Positions 32,416 through 40,489 of a stretch of 64,000 bases of DNA are shown in pieces. A model generated the notes under the pieces. That model made no database searches and was not told the origin of the DNA. It saw nothing but the letters and a program-made list of their open reading frames with translations. Both the position numbers and the translations under genes were made by a program. Within the stretch, counting starts at the first letter, position 1. Each line of letters starts with the position of its first letter. The stretch lies in NCBI GenBank assembly GCA_036258055.1, contig DATAEK010000037.1, forward strand, positions 1 through 64,000, read 5' to 3'. Source of the stretch: DATAEK01 sp036258055 (GTDB taxonomy: Bacteria; Acidobacteriota; Vicinamibacteria; Vicinamibacterales; 2-12-FULL-66-21).

Positions 32416-33146
32416 TGCTGCGCGCGCTATTAGTCGACGATGAGGAGCCTGCGCGGGAGCGCTTGCGACGGCTGCTGGTCGAAGTCGGCGACGTGGAGAT
32501 CGTCGGCGAAGCCGGGGACGGCGAGCAGGCCATGGAACAGATTGCCACCTTGGCGCCGGATGTCGTGTTTCTCGACATCCAGATGCCGGCCTGCAGCGGG
32601 ATGGAAGTGGCCGCCTCGCTTGCGGCACCCCGGCCGCGCATCATCTTCTGCACCGCCTTCGAAGAGTTCGCCGTCGATGCCTTCGAGCTGAATGCGATCG
32701 ACTACCTGTTGAAGCCGGTGAACCGCGCGCGGCTGGACAAGGCGTTGGAGCGCGTGCGCACCTCGAGCGGCGATCACGATCGCGCGATCGATCGAGCCGC
32801 GAGAGCCGACGCCGCGCCGACTCGCTTTCTCGCACGACGCGGCGCGACGTTCCGCGTCGTTCCCGCGAGCGACGTGCTGCGCTTCGTGTCGGAAGGCGGT
32901 TTGACCAAGCTGCAGGCCGCCGGCGAGCACTACTGGATGCAGCCGACGCTGAACGATCTGGAAGCGCGGCTCGATCCTCGTCAGTTCTTCCGGGTTTCGC
33001 GTGCCGCGATCGTCAACCTGGACGCGGTGCGCGAGGTGGTCCCGATCGCGGGCGGACACGGGCAGGTCGTTCTGAGCGACGGCGCCCGTCTCGAAGTCAG
33101 CCGCCGGCGGTTCACCGATCTGACTACCAGGCTTGGACACTCGTAG
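32415..33146 (+). CDS. LytTR family response regulator (second output of the cluster)
   Basis: A 243-residue DNA-binding regulator. The receiver (~1-120) has LLVDDEEPARERLRRLL, Asp54 in FLDIQMPACSG and DYLLKPVN, and is closely similar to the receiver of the preceding gene, indicating tandem duplication. LytTR domain ~140-240 (FRVVPASDVLRFVSEGG, FFRVSRAAIVNLDAVRE). Start ATG 32415 overlaps the previous stop by one base (TGATG). Together with the LytS kinase it forms a kinase with two receivers. Confidence 0.92.
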   Translation: MLRALLVDDEEPARERLRRLLVEVGDVEIVGEAGDGEQAMEQIATLAPDVVFLDIQMPACSGMEVAASLAAPRPRIIFCTAFEEFAVDAFELNAIDYLLKPVNRARLDKALERVRTSSGDHDRAIDRAARADAAPTRFLARRGATFRVVPASDVLRFVSEGGLTKLQAAGEHYWMQPTLNDLEARLDPRQFFRVSRAAIVNLDAVREVVPIAGGHGQVVLSDGARLEVSRRRFTDLTTRLGHS

Positions 33147-33185
33147 TGTCTGGCTTTCCGCCTGCGCGCGGAGCGCTTCGGTGGC

Positions 33186-33211
33186 CCCGCCGTAGCCTCG
33201 GCGAAGGCGGG
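33186..33211. repeat. Palindromic GC element (CCCGCC...GGCGGG)
   Basis: CCCGCC (33186-33191) and GGCGGG (33206-33211) flank GTAGCCTCGGCGAA, forming a small hairpin between the LytTR gene and the membrane protein gene. The form resembles REP-type intergenic elements; whether it is repeated elsewhere in the genome cannot be judged here. Confidence 0.4.
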
Positions 33212-33248
33212 CAGCCGGACTTCACCTCGATTCGACGGGAGGGATCCG

Positions 33249-34016
33249 ATGTTCGCGCTCTATCGCGCCACGCTGCTGGTGCACATCCTCGCGGGCCTGG
33301 TCGGCCTTGCCGCGTTCTGGACGCCCGCGCTCTCGCGCAAAGGGGGGACGCTTCATATGCGGGCCGGGAAAGGGTTCTTCGTCGCGACGTGTGTGATCGC
33401 GTCGACCGGTCTCATGATGGCGGCGATGCTGCTGATTGCGCCTCTGACGATTCGCCCGCCGCGCGGGCCGGTTGCTCCGGCCGTCGCCGCGAAGATCGCG
33501 ACCGAGATCAGGATGATCGTGCCCTTCCTCGTGTACCTGGTCCTGATTACGTTCACACCCGTGTATCACGGCGTCCGCGTTCTCGCGACACGACGAGCAC
33601 CCGATCGGCTGCGGACGCCATTCCACACTACCGCCAACGCCGCGACCATTGCCATGTCGGCCACGCTGATCGGCCTGGCCGTGTTCCTGCGTCAGCCGGT
33701 ATTTGCGGCCATGAGCCCCATCGGCTTCCTGATCGGAGTGGGTCAACTTCAGTTTGCACGCAGACCGTACCCCACACCCATGGCGTGGTGGTACGAGCAC
33801 ATGAGCTCGATGATCGGTGGTGGCATTGCGTTTCACACCGCCTTCCTGGTGCTGGGCGCCGGCCGGCTGATCGGCCTGCGCTTCGATGGCGCCGTGGCGG
33901 TCATCCCGTGGATTCTGCCGACGCTCATCGGCATTCCCGCCTCGCTGATGTGGGTTCGCTACTACCGCCGGAAGTTCGGCGAGCTGGAGGCGTCCAAGGC
34001 GGTGGCCGCGGCGTGA
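33249..34016 (+). CDS. Multi-pass membrane protein, DUF2306-like
   Basis: A 255-residue inner-membrane protein with about seven hydrophobic segments. It begins LYRATLLVHILAGLVGLAAFW, and the early His plus HMRAGKGFF (a His-x-x-x-Gly feature) resembles the DUF2306 family of putative heme or quinone membrane proteins. Further helices lie around residues 45-70, 95-115, 130-150, 160-175, 185-210 and 215-235. Function unknown. Start ATG 33249 has GGGAGGG in front. A GC hairpin overlaps its 3' end region (34017-34038). Confidence 0.7.
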   Translation: MFALYRATLLVHILAGLVGLAAFWTPALSRKGGTLHMRAGKGFFVATCVIASTGLMMAAMLLIAPLTIRPPRGPVAPAVAAKIATEIRMIVPFLVYLVLITFTPVYHGVRVLATRRAPDRLRTPFHTTANAATIAMSATLIGLAVFLRQPVFAAMSPIGFLIGVGQLQFARRPYPTPMAWWYEHMSSMIGGGIAFHTAFLVLGAGRLIGLRFDGAVAVIPWILPTLIGIPASLMWVRYYRRKFGELEASKAVAAA

Positions 34017-34038
34017 GGACGCTGTCTCGTCAGCGTCC
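34017..34038. terminator. GC hairpin after membrane protein gene
   Basis: GGACGCTG (34017-34024) pairs with CAGCGTCC (34031-34038) around TCTCGT, directly after the stop codon. It lacks a T tract, so it may be a weak or Rho-assisted terminator. Confidence 0.45.
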
Positions 34039-34118
34039 CCGCCGGGGGATCGAGACAGGTTCCTACTTCGGTTTGGCCGCTCCCACTTGATACTGCCTTC
34101 GCCGAGAAGAATTCGAGG

Positions 34119-34205
34119 TGGTGCGGAAGAGAGGATTTGAACCTCCACGACCTTGCGGCCACAAGCTCCTGAGGCTTGCGCGTCTGCCAGTTCCGCCACT
34201 TCCGC
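34119..34205 (-). tRNA. tRNA-Leu (anticodon CAG)
   Basis: On the minus strand a full type-II tRNA folds. The acceptor stem is GCGGAAG/CTTCCGC with discriminator A (34122) and an encoded CCA (34121-34119). The D arm is GGCGGAACTGGCAGACGC. The anticodon stem CAAGC/GCTTG encloses the loop CTCAGGA, giving anticodon CAG. A long variable arm (TGGCCGCAAGGTCGT) and a T arm with GTTCAAATC follow. The long variable arm and anticodon identify leucine; it reads CUG, a major Leu codon at this GC content. A sigma-70-type promoter lies at 34240-34268. Confidence 0.97.
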
Positions 34206-34239
34206 ACGAAGGGGAGAACACAACCGGCTGGAATCTCGA

Positions 34240-34268
34240 ATTATACCGGATCACTCCGACCCGGTCGA
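34240..34268 (-). promoter_or_regulatory. Promoter of tRNA-Leu(CAG)
   Basis: On the minus strand, TCGACC (34268-34263) as -35, a 17-bp spacer and a perfect TATAAT -10 (34245-34240). The expected start is near 34233, giving a ~28-nt 5' leader before the mature tRNA end at 34205. Confidence 0.7.
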
Positions 34269-34431
34269 GCCATTGCCCTCCACGTCTGTGAGGTCCATTC
34301 CTCTCTCAATTTGAGCGCGACCGTTCGCTGTTCAGAAACGAACGGCTGACCGGTGCACCGCGGCGGCAAGCGGCGCCGCCAGCGAACCGCGGCAAGCGGC
34401 TGCCAAGATAGGCTCTCAGCCGTCGTCCCTT

Positions 34432-35589
34432 TCACGCCCACTTTGGCCGCCAGCCGCCGGCCGGCGGTGCCGCAAACCGCGCGAGCGCGAACGCGGGATC
34501 CGGTTCGGACTCGCCGAGGACGAGCGATGCCATCATCTGTCCGACCACCGGCCCCATCTTGAACCCATGGCCCGATCCGCCACCAGCAATCCAGACGTTC
34601 GAGGCTTGCGGGTGACGATCGAGGATGAAGTTCGAATCCGGCGTGCTCTCATATTGACAGACCTCGGATGACAGCAGCGGTGCGTTCGCGAGATCCGGAA
34701 ACCGCTTCGCGAGAAATGCGCGAGCCGCAGCGATCCCCGCTGTCGTCGGCAGGCGTTCGTCGCTCGTTGGATCGATCGATGGGCCCGGCGTGTCGTCCGC
34801 GATCTTGAAGCCGCGTCCAGCGCGTTCGGGAATCCCGTAGATAAATCGCTCGCTGGCATCGAGCCAAACGGGCAGCGAGGGTGGCTGAAACCGCGAGTCA
34901 CCCGCAGGCGTCGCGAAGTAGTGGACCTCTTGACGCGTCGGCGAGACCAGCGACCCGATGACGTCGGGAAGCAGGGAGTCGAGCCAGGGACCACAGGCGA
35001 AGACGAACGCGTCTCCCTGAAGATGCGATCCATCGGCAAGTTCCAGCTGGGAGAGCGCCGCACCAGAGATTCGTGGCGGAATGGCCGCAGCCTGCCGATA
35101 CATCCCGCCTTCGGCCTCGACCCGTTGCGCAACGTGTTCGCACGCCGCGCGTGCCCGCAGGTATCCGGCCTGGGGCTCGAAGAACAGCGAAGAGATCCCA
35201 TCGAAGTTGAATTGGGGGTAACGGCGTCGCGCATCGGTCAGCGTCATTTCCTCGATGGGAACGCTGTGCGCACGCAACGCCGCCGCTGACGTGACGCCGA
35301 ATCGAGCGTCCTCCCCGAACATCCACAATGCACCGGTCAGGTGGAGAAATCGGGTCTGCCACTGCGCATCGTGCTCACGCCACAGGTCGAGCGCGCGCAT
35401 CGCCATCGCGGTGTAGATCGCGTGTGAGCCGTAGGTGGCGCGGATGACGCGCGTGTGTCCGCCGGAGCTCGCACGGACGTTGCCGGGTCCCCAGGCATCG
35501 ATCAGCGTGACCCGCGCGCCGCGGCGCACCAGCTCGAGGGCGGTCCATCCGCCAAACGCGCCGGCGCCGATGACGATGATGTGGGGCAT
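34432..35589 (-). CDS. Sarcosine-oxidase-like FAD-dependent oxidoreductase
   Basis: A 385-residue flavoprotein of the monomeric sarcosine oxidase / N-methyltryptophan oxidase group (DAO family). The N-terminal Rossmann loop is VIGAGAFGGWTALEL (6-20), followed by the acidic end of strand 2 (TLIDAWGPGN) and GHTRVIRATYG, where the family positions active-site basic residues. Cys311 in CQYESTPDSNFILDRHP corresponds to the cysteine that binds FAD covalently in this group, and the C-terminal motif is GGGSGHGFKMGP. It oxidises a secondary amine or amino acid with release of H2O2; the substrate is not determinable. Single gene; no sarcosine pathway genes nearby. Confidence 0.87.
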   Translation of the reverse strand: MPHIIVIGAGAFGGWTALELVRRGARVTLIDAWGPGNVRASSGGHTRVIRATYGSHAIYTAMAMRALDLWREHDAQWQTRFLHLTGALWMFGEDARFGVTSAAALRAHSVPIEEMTLTDARRRYPQFNFDGISSLFFEPQAGYLRARAACEHVAQRVEAEGGMYRQAAAIPPRISGAALSQLELADGSHLQGDAFVFACGPWLDSLLPDVIGSLVSPTRQEVHYFATPAGDSRFQPPSLPVWLDASERFIYGIPERAGRGFKIADDTPGPSIDPTSDERLPTTAGIAAARAFLAKRFPDLANAPLLSSEVCQYESTPDSNFILDRHPQASNVWIAGGGSGHGFKMGPVVGQMMASLVLGESEPDPAFALARFAAPPAGGWRPKWA

Positions 35590-35594
35590 GTCGC

Positions 35595-35660
35595 TTGTCG
35601 CTGTCCGCTAGGGGGTTCTTCGCTGATCGCGGTCCGCTAGGGCTCTTCGATAATCGCCGT
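35595..35660. repeat. Degenerate tandem repeat, GTCCGCT family
   Basis: GTCCGCTAGGG followed by TCTTCG and AT-GCC variants is present as about two and a half units of ~27-30 nt just upstream of the flavoprotein start codon. The core CGCTGTCCGCT also occurs in the short repeat after mreB (about 46702-46725). Confidence 0.6.
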
Positions 35661-35753
35661 CCGCTGTGTCCGGCTACAGCCGGATGCCACTCGGCTTTCA
35701 GCGGCCAGCGGACCGCGGCACGCCCGCGACCGATCCATCGCGCGCTCAAGTTA

Positions 35754-35759
35754 TATACT
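35754..35759 (+). promoter_or_regulatory. -10 element TATACT before BNR pseudogene
   Basis: TATACT ends 7 nt before ATG 35767, predicting a leaderless message. No -35 of note. Confidence 0.4.
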
Positions 35760-35766
35760 CCCCGCC

Positions 35767-36374
35767 ATGGTCACGCGTCGACTCGCGTTGGTCGTCATCA
35801 TCCTGTTTTTCGCGTTCGGAACCTTTCGCCTCGTGTCCGCGCAGGAGTCAGCCCTGGTCAGCCCCAGCCTTTTTGCCGAGTTGAGATGGCGATCGATTGG
35901 GCCATCGCGTGCGAGCCGGACGCGGGGCGCCTCGGGCCATCGATCGCAGCCGTTTACCTTCTACACCGCCGCTGTGAACGGCGGCGTCTGGAAGACGACT
36001 GACGCCGGCCGCACGTGGCAGCCCATCTTCGACGATCAGCCAACTGGATCGATCGGCACGGTCGAGGTCGCGCCATCCGATCCAAATGTCGTTTACGTAG
36101 GCAGCGGAGAGGGACTGCACCGGCCGGATCTTTCCACCGGCGACGGCGTCTACAAGTCGACGGATGCCGGCAAGACGTGGACGCATCTCGGGCTTCGCGA
36201 CGCGCAACAGATCCCGGCGATTGCGATCGATCCGAGGGACGCGAACCGCCTGTTCGTCGCGGCATTGGGTCACCCGTACGGACCCAACGGGCGCGGTGGA
36301 CGGCGCTGAAGTCCGTGGACCTTCCCGCGCTGAACGACACGCTCAAGGCCGCGGGCATAGAGGCGGTGAAGTAA
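35767..36374 (+). pseudogene. BNR/sortilin-type repeat protein with large internal deletion
   Basis: The first ~175 codons encode a signal peptide and the N-terminus of a BNR-repeat (VPS10/sortilin-like) secreted protein. Visible motifs are LRWRSIGPSRASRTRG, AAVNGGVWKTTDAGRTW, DQPTGSIGTVEVAPSDPNVV and GDGVYKSTDAGKTW. After LFVAALGHPYGPN the family's usual next motif is lost and the frame ends at 36309. In another frame the following bases encode SVDLPALNDTLKAAGIEAVK and a stop at 36374, which is the characteristic C-terminal tail of the same family. Full-length relatives have roughly 700-1100 residues, so most of the beta-propeller has been removed by a deletion that also shifted the frame. 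Confidence 0.8.
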
Positions 36375-36379
36375 GAAAC

Positions 36380-36418
36380 GTTCAGGGTGCAGGGTGCAGC
36401 GTGCCGTGCACCTTGAAC
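36380..36418. repeat. GTGCAG-rich hairpin repeat
   Basis: GTTCAGGGTGCA (36380-36391) pairs, with one G-U, to TGCACCTTGAAC (36407-36418), enclosing GGGTGCAGCGTGCCG. The 11-mer GTGCAGCGTGC (36394-36404) is identical to the one inside the terminator at 16629-16639, suggesting a dispersed repeat word. Confidence 0.55.
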
Positions 36419-36440
36419 TCTGTGACTTGTGAGGGTTCTT

Positions 36441-38936
36441 ATGCGACACGTTCGTTGGCGCGCGCTGAGCGCATCGATCCTCTTGCTGCTGTTGGCGGCG
36501 CCTGCGGTTGCTCAGTGGACCGCGGTCAGCACGCTGCCACGTCCCGAGCGCGCGGACGATGGTCTGATCTACCGCGGCGGCGCGGTCGCGCTGTCCGTGA
36601 CGAGTGTGACGCCTGAAGTCGTCCGCGTGCGGCTCGCGCGGGGCAAGGTGTTTGGACGCGATCATTCGTATGCGGTGCAGCCGCGGCAGGGCAGTGCGCC
36701 GCGGGTAAGCGTGCAGGTCGGACCCGCGCAGTCCACGCTCCAGACCGACGCGCTCCGTGTGGTCATCACACAGCAGCCCTTCCGCATTGAGGTGCTCAGC
36801 CGCGATGGCACGTCGCTCGACGCCGACGATCCGACGTTCGCGACGGCCTACGCGGGTTCGACGATTCGCACCTGGAAGCGGCTGCGAGACGACGAGCACG
36901 TGTTCGGGTTCGGTGAAAAGAACGGCCGTCTCAACAAGCGCGGGAAGAAGCTGGGCGGCTACTCGTACGTGATGTGGAACAGCGACACGTACGGGTACGA
37001 CGGCTCGACGGATCCGATTTACGTCTCGGTCCCGTTCTTCATGGTCGTGAGAAACGGCCGCGCGCACGGGATCTTTCTCGACAACACCTATCGATCGAGC
37101 TTCGACGTCGGCCACTCGACCGCGGGTGTGCTGTCGTTCGGCGTGGACGGCGGGGAGTTGAACTACTACTTCATCGACGGTCCGGCGCCGAAGGATGTGA
37201 TCCGGCGTTATACGGACCTCACCGGCCGCATGCCGCTGCCGCCGCTCTGGGCGCTCGGCTATCACCAGTGTCGTTACAGCTACTACCCCGAGAGTCAGGT
37301 TCGGTTCATCGCGGCCAATTTCCGTGAACGCCGCATTCCGGCCGACGCGATCTGGTTGGACATCCACTATCAGGATGGCTACAAGCCATTCACATGGGAC
37401 CGCGAGCGTTTTCCCGATCCCGCCGGGATGATCCGCGATTTACGCGCGCAGGGATTTCGAGCGGTGACGATCGTCGACCCGCACCCGAAGAAGGAGCCCG
37501 GTTACGCGCCGTACGACACCGGGCTCGCCGGGGGGCACTTCGTGACGAGCACCGACGGATCGGTGTACGAAGCACCGGTCTGGCCGTCACAAGCGGAGCG
37601 GCAGCCAGGCCCCAGCGTCTTCCCTGATTTCAGCCGACCGGCCACGCGCGAGTGGTGGGGCAATCTCTACAAGCCGTTCCTGGACATGGGCGTCGCCGGG
37701 ATCTGGAACGACATGAACGAACCGGCGGTGTTCGTCGATCCGGTCGGCACGTTTCCGCTGAACGCTCGCCACGACAACGAAGGACAGCCCTCGACCCACG
37801 CCGAGATTCACAACGTGTACGGACAGCTCATGAGCCGCGCGACCTACGAGGGTCTGCGACGACTGCGGCCGAACGAGCGGCCGTTCGTGCTCACGCGCGC
37901 GACGTTTGCGGGCGGGCAGCGGTACTCCGCGGTGTGGCCTGGCGACAACATCAGCAGCTGGTCCGCGCTGGCTGACGGCATCTCGACGCTCATGGGTCTG
38001 GGCTTGTCGGGGTTTCCCTTCGTCGGCACGGACATCGGCGGGTTCGCAGGTGTCGCCTCACCGGAGCTGTACACGCGGTGGTTGCAGGCAGCGGTGTTCT
38101 CGCCGTTCATGCGCAGTCACACGACGTTCGGCACGCCGCCCCAGGATCCCTGGTCGTACGGTTCGGCACTCGAGAACATCAACCGCCGCTCGATCGAGCT
38201 GCGGTACGAGCTGCTGCCGCAGATCTACACCGTGATGCGCGAGGCCTCGATGACGGGCATCCCGGCGCTGCGGCCGATGTTCCTCGAGTTTCCCGACGAT
38301 CCGCGGACCTATGACATGGACACGCAGTTCATGTTCGGTGATGGCCTGCTCGTTGCTCCGGTTGTGGAGGAAGGCGCCCGGCAACGGTCTGTCTACCTGC
38401 CCAAGGGCGCGTGGTACGACTACTGGACCGGCGAGCAGTTCGAGGGGGGACGCGAGATCGCTGTCGACGCGCCGCTCTCAACGCTTCCGATCTTCGTCAG
38501 GAGCGGACGCGCCGTATTCCGCCAGCCTGTCGTCCAGCACACCGGCGAGATTGGCGATCGCACCGGGCTGACGATGGTCCTCTATCCGGGTGAGAGCGCG
38601 CGAGCCGAGCTCTACGAAGACGACGGACTGTCATTGGACTACGAGCAGGGAGACTACTCGATCCGGCGCGTCGAGTGGTCTGAAAGCGCCGGTGCCACCC
38701 GAATCACGATGAGCACGGAGCCCGACGGGCGCGGGCGACTGCGGCGCCTGCATACCAGCATCGCGCTGCGCAGCGACCGTACCCCGCGATCCGTGAGCCT
38801 CGCGTCGGCGACGATGAGCAGGCTTGGAGAACGTGAGTGGGGCGGCGACGCTCCTGGGTGGCGCACTCATAACGGGTTCGTCGAGATCCGCCTGCCGGGG
38901 GGAACGGCGTCGGCGCAGCTGTCAGTCGAGTGGTAA
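36441..38936 (+). CDS. Secreted GH31 alpha-glucosidase
   Basis: An 831-residue glycoside hydrolase with a signal peptide (ALSASILLLLLAAPAVAQ). The N-terminal beta-sandwich (~30-260) is followed by the (beta/alpha)8 barrel. The catalytic nucleophile Asp424 is in GIWNDMNEPAVF, the acid/base Asp in WPGDNISSW, and the substrate loop MRSHTTFG. Proximal and distal C-terminal beta domains complete the chain (LPKGAWYDYWTGEQFEGG). It hydrolyses alpha-glucosidic or alpha-xylosidic linkages from the non-reducing end. Start ATG 36441 is preceded by GAGGG; an in-frame GTG at 36429 is an alternative. Single transcription unit after the pseudogene. Confidence 0.93.
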   Translation: MRHVRWRALSASILLLLLAAPAVAQWTAVSTLPRPERADDGLIYRGGAVALSVTSVTPEVVRVRLARGKVFGRDHSYAVQPRQGSAPRVSVQVGPAQSTLQTDALRVVITQQPFRIEVLSRDGTSLDADDPTFATAYAGSTIRTWKRLRDDEHVFGFGEKNGRLNKRGKKLGGYSYVMWNSDTYGYDGSTDPIYVSVPFFMVVRNGRAHGIFLDNTYRSSFDVGHSTAGVLSFGVDGGELNYYFIDGPAPKDVIRRYTDLTGRMPLPPLWALGYHQCRYSYYPESQVRFIAANFRERRIPADAIWLDIHYQDGYKPFTWDRERFPDPAGMIRDLRAQGFRAVTIVDPHPKKEPGYAPYDTGLAGGHFVTSTDGSVYEAPVWPSQAERQPGPSVFPDFSRPATREWWGNLYKPFLDMGVAGIWNDMNEPAVFVDPVGTFPLNARHDNEGQPSTHAEIHNVYGQLMSRATYEGLRRLRPNERPFVLTRATFAGGQRYSAVWPGDNISSWSALADGISTLMGLGLSGFPFVGTDIGGFAGVASPELYTRWLQAAVFSPFMRSHTTFGTPPQDPWSYGSALENINRRSIELRYELLPQIYTVMREASMTGIPALRPMFLEFPDDPRTYDMDTQFMFGDGLLVAPVVEEGARQRSVYLPKGAWYDYWTGEQFEGGREIAVDAPLSTLPIFVRSGRAVFRQPVVQHTGEIGDRTGLTMVLYPGESARAELYEDDGLSLDYEQGDYSIRRVEWSESAGATRITMSTEPDGRGRLRRLHTSIALRSDRTPRSVSLASATMSRLGEREWGGDAPGWRTHNGFVEIRLPGGTASAQLSVEW

Positions 38937-39415
38937 TTGAACTCTCCCATCCATCCGCTTCACGTGTGGACGCGTTCGCGCATCAGCACGAACGTGGCTG
39001 ACGTGCGCAGCGGTCGGTCACATTGGGTGCGGCCGGAACCGAAAAGGGGGTCCGCGACGAGTGACCCCAGTCCTGCCTGGGGCCGTTGACCGTCGATCAG
39101 AGCAATCGGCGTCGTACGACAGGGCCGGTCGGACTACGCGACGTCAGCCCCCTTCTGCAGGCGCCTGGAGGGTCACTTTTCTGTGCAAATCAGAACAGCC
39201 GAGGTGGGATCCTCCTTGCCCAGGCGTTGCACGCCTGCGATACTCATCGTGTAAGTTCCCCAACAGATTGACGGAATCCCACGCGGGTGGAGGCCCGGGA
39301 GGGATCGGATTGTGCTGAACGGAAGGCAGTCCCGGGGGCCACGCGCAGCTTTTCACGAAAGATCGCGCGTTCTCCCGCTGGTTTCGGGACGTTTTTCGTA
39401 ACGGGGTGATCAAAG
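38937..39415. other. 479-bp intergenic region with hairpins and a weak promoter
   Basis: No gene is supported here. Visible structure includes a small hairpin CCCCAG-TCCTGC-CTGGGG (39065-39082), a possible promoter at 39227-39255, and a bulged hairpin between GGCCCGGGA (39292-39300) and TCCCGGGGGCC (39330-39340) in what would be the VWFA mRNA leader. No known riboswitch was recognised. Confidence 0.5.
39227..39255 (+). promoter_or_regulatory. Possible sigma-70 promoter for VWFA gene
   Basis: TTGCAC (39227-39232), 17-bp spacer, TGTAAG (39250-39255). It would give a leader of about 155 nt containing the bulged hairpin at 39292-39340. Confidence 0.35.
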
Positions 39416-40330
39416 GTGTCAGTGCGGCTTTCCCTTGCGGCGGCAATGGTCGCGATCGCGGTCGGCATCCTGTCCGCGCAGCAGGACGTGCCTCAGGTCA
39501 CGTTCAAGTCATCCGTGAATCTCGTGTCGGTGGCGGTGGTCGTCCGTGACGGCGACGGCCGCTTCATCAAGGGTCTCAAGGCCGAAGACTTCGAGATCGC
39601 CGACAACGGCAAGGTCAGGCCCATCGTGCAGTTCCAGTCCGGCGAGGCGGCGGACGCGCGCCTGGCCCTCCTCGTGGACAGCAGCGGCAGCATGGTCGTG
39701 GGCGCCAAGCGGGATCGGGTCCAGCTCGCGGCGCATCTGCTCGTCTCAGGCTTCGCCGATCAAGACGAGGCCACGGTCTTTGGTTTCGATTCGTCCCTGC
39801 GCCGGTTGACGCCCTTCACCCGCGACGCCGGAGAGCTCAGGTCGGCGGTGTCGAGCCTAGTGCCATTCGGCGAGACGTGCATGTACGACGCGATCGTCGA
39901 CACCATTCGCAGCGTCGAGACCGAAGCCCCCCGCGCGCGCGCCGTGGTGCTCCTGACCGACGGCGTGGACACGGCGAGCGTGCACAACGTGCAGGACGCC
40001 GCCAGCGCGGCTGCCGCGCTCGACATTCCTGTCTATGCGCTCGGCGTGGACGACTTCAACGAGCGGCCGCGCTTCGTCGATCGGACGCTGGTGGACGACA
40101 ACGCGACCGTGAACCTTGCCGAGCTCGCGCGCCGTACTGGTGGAACTGCGACCGAAGCCAACTCGGTTGCCCAGCTCAGCATCGCAACCCGCAGCATCCT
40201 GACCGAGCTGCATCATCAGTACATGATGGCGTTCGCGGCCGGCACGCAGCCAGGGTGGCATCCGCTGACCGTGCGTGTCCGCAAAGGCCGCGCCGTCGCG
40301 CGATCCCGCGACGGCTATCTCGTTCACTGA
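39416..40330 (+). CDS. Secreted VWFA-related protein (TIGR03436-type)
   Basis: A 304-residue exported protein with a signal peptide (LSLAAAMVAIAVGILSAQ). The N-terminal segment VTFKSSVNLVSVAVVVRD and DFEIADNGKVRPIVQF is diagnostic of the acidobacterial 'VWFA-related domain' family. The von Willebrand A fold (~83-290) has a complete MIDAS DSSGSM (88-93) and the later Thr and Asp of LLTDGVDTAS. It probably binds a divalent cation and a protein ligand in the periplasm; the biological role of the family is unknown. Start GTG 39416 is chosen for the signal peptide; GTG 39422 is also possible. Confidence 0.88.
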   Translation: MSVRLSLAAAMVAIAVGILSAQQDVPQVTFKSSVNLVSVAVVVRDGDGRFIKGLKAEDFEIADNGKVRPIVQFQSGEAADARLALLVDSSGSMVVGAKRDRVQLAAHLLVSGFADQDEATVFGFDSSLRRLTPFTRDAGELRSAVSSLVPFGETCMYDAIVDTIRSVETEAPRARAVVLLTDGVDTASVHNVQDAASAAAALDIPVYALGVDDFNERPRFVDRTLVDDNATVNLAELARRTGGTATEANSVAQLSIATRSILTELHHQYMMAFAAGTQPGWHPLTVRVRKGRAVARSRDGYLVH

Positions 40331-40457
40331 TTCCGGTTCGAACCCTCATCACCGCAACGTCTCAACCTGAACGGGGCCCTGTCCTCACTCACGACAGGCC
40401 GACCGGCTGGCTCTTCGGAAGAGCCGCCGTGTATCCCTGCCATCCCGTCGGACCAGC

Positions 40458-40463
40458 TATACT
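40458..40463 (+). promoter_or_regulatory. -10 element TATACT before sppA
   Basis: TATACT lies 26 nt before the sppA GTG, which has its own GAGGGGAGG ribosome site. No recognisable -35. Confidence 0.35.
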
Positions 40464-40489
40464 GGAAGATCCGTCGAGGGGAGGCTGTT

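Noticed and set aside
34241..34441. Minus-strand ORF upstream of tRNA-Leu and overlapping the flavoprotein 3' end
   Set aside because: It covers the tRNA promoter and the CCGTTCG/CGAACGG hairpin; composition is not protein-like.
38937..39415. Considered as a riboswitch before the VWFA gene
   Set aside because: Only simple hairpins are visible; no conserved core of a known class could be recognised.
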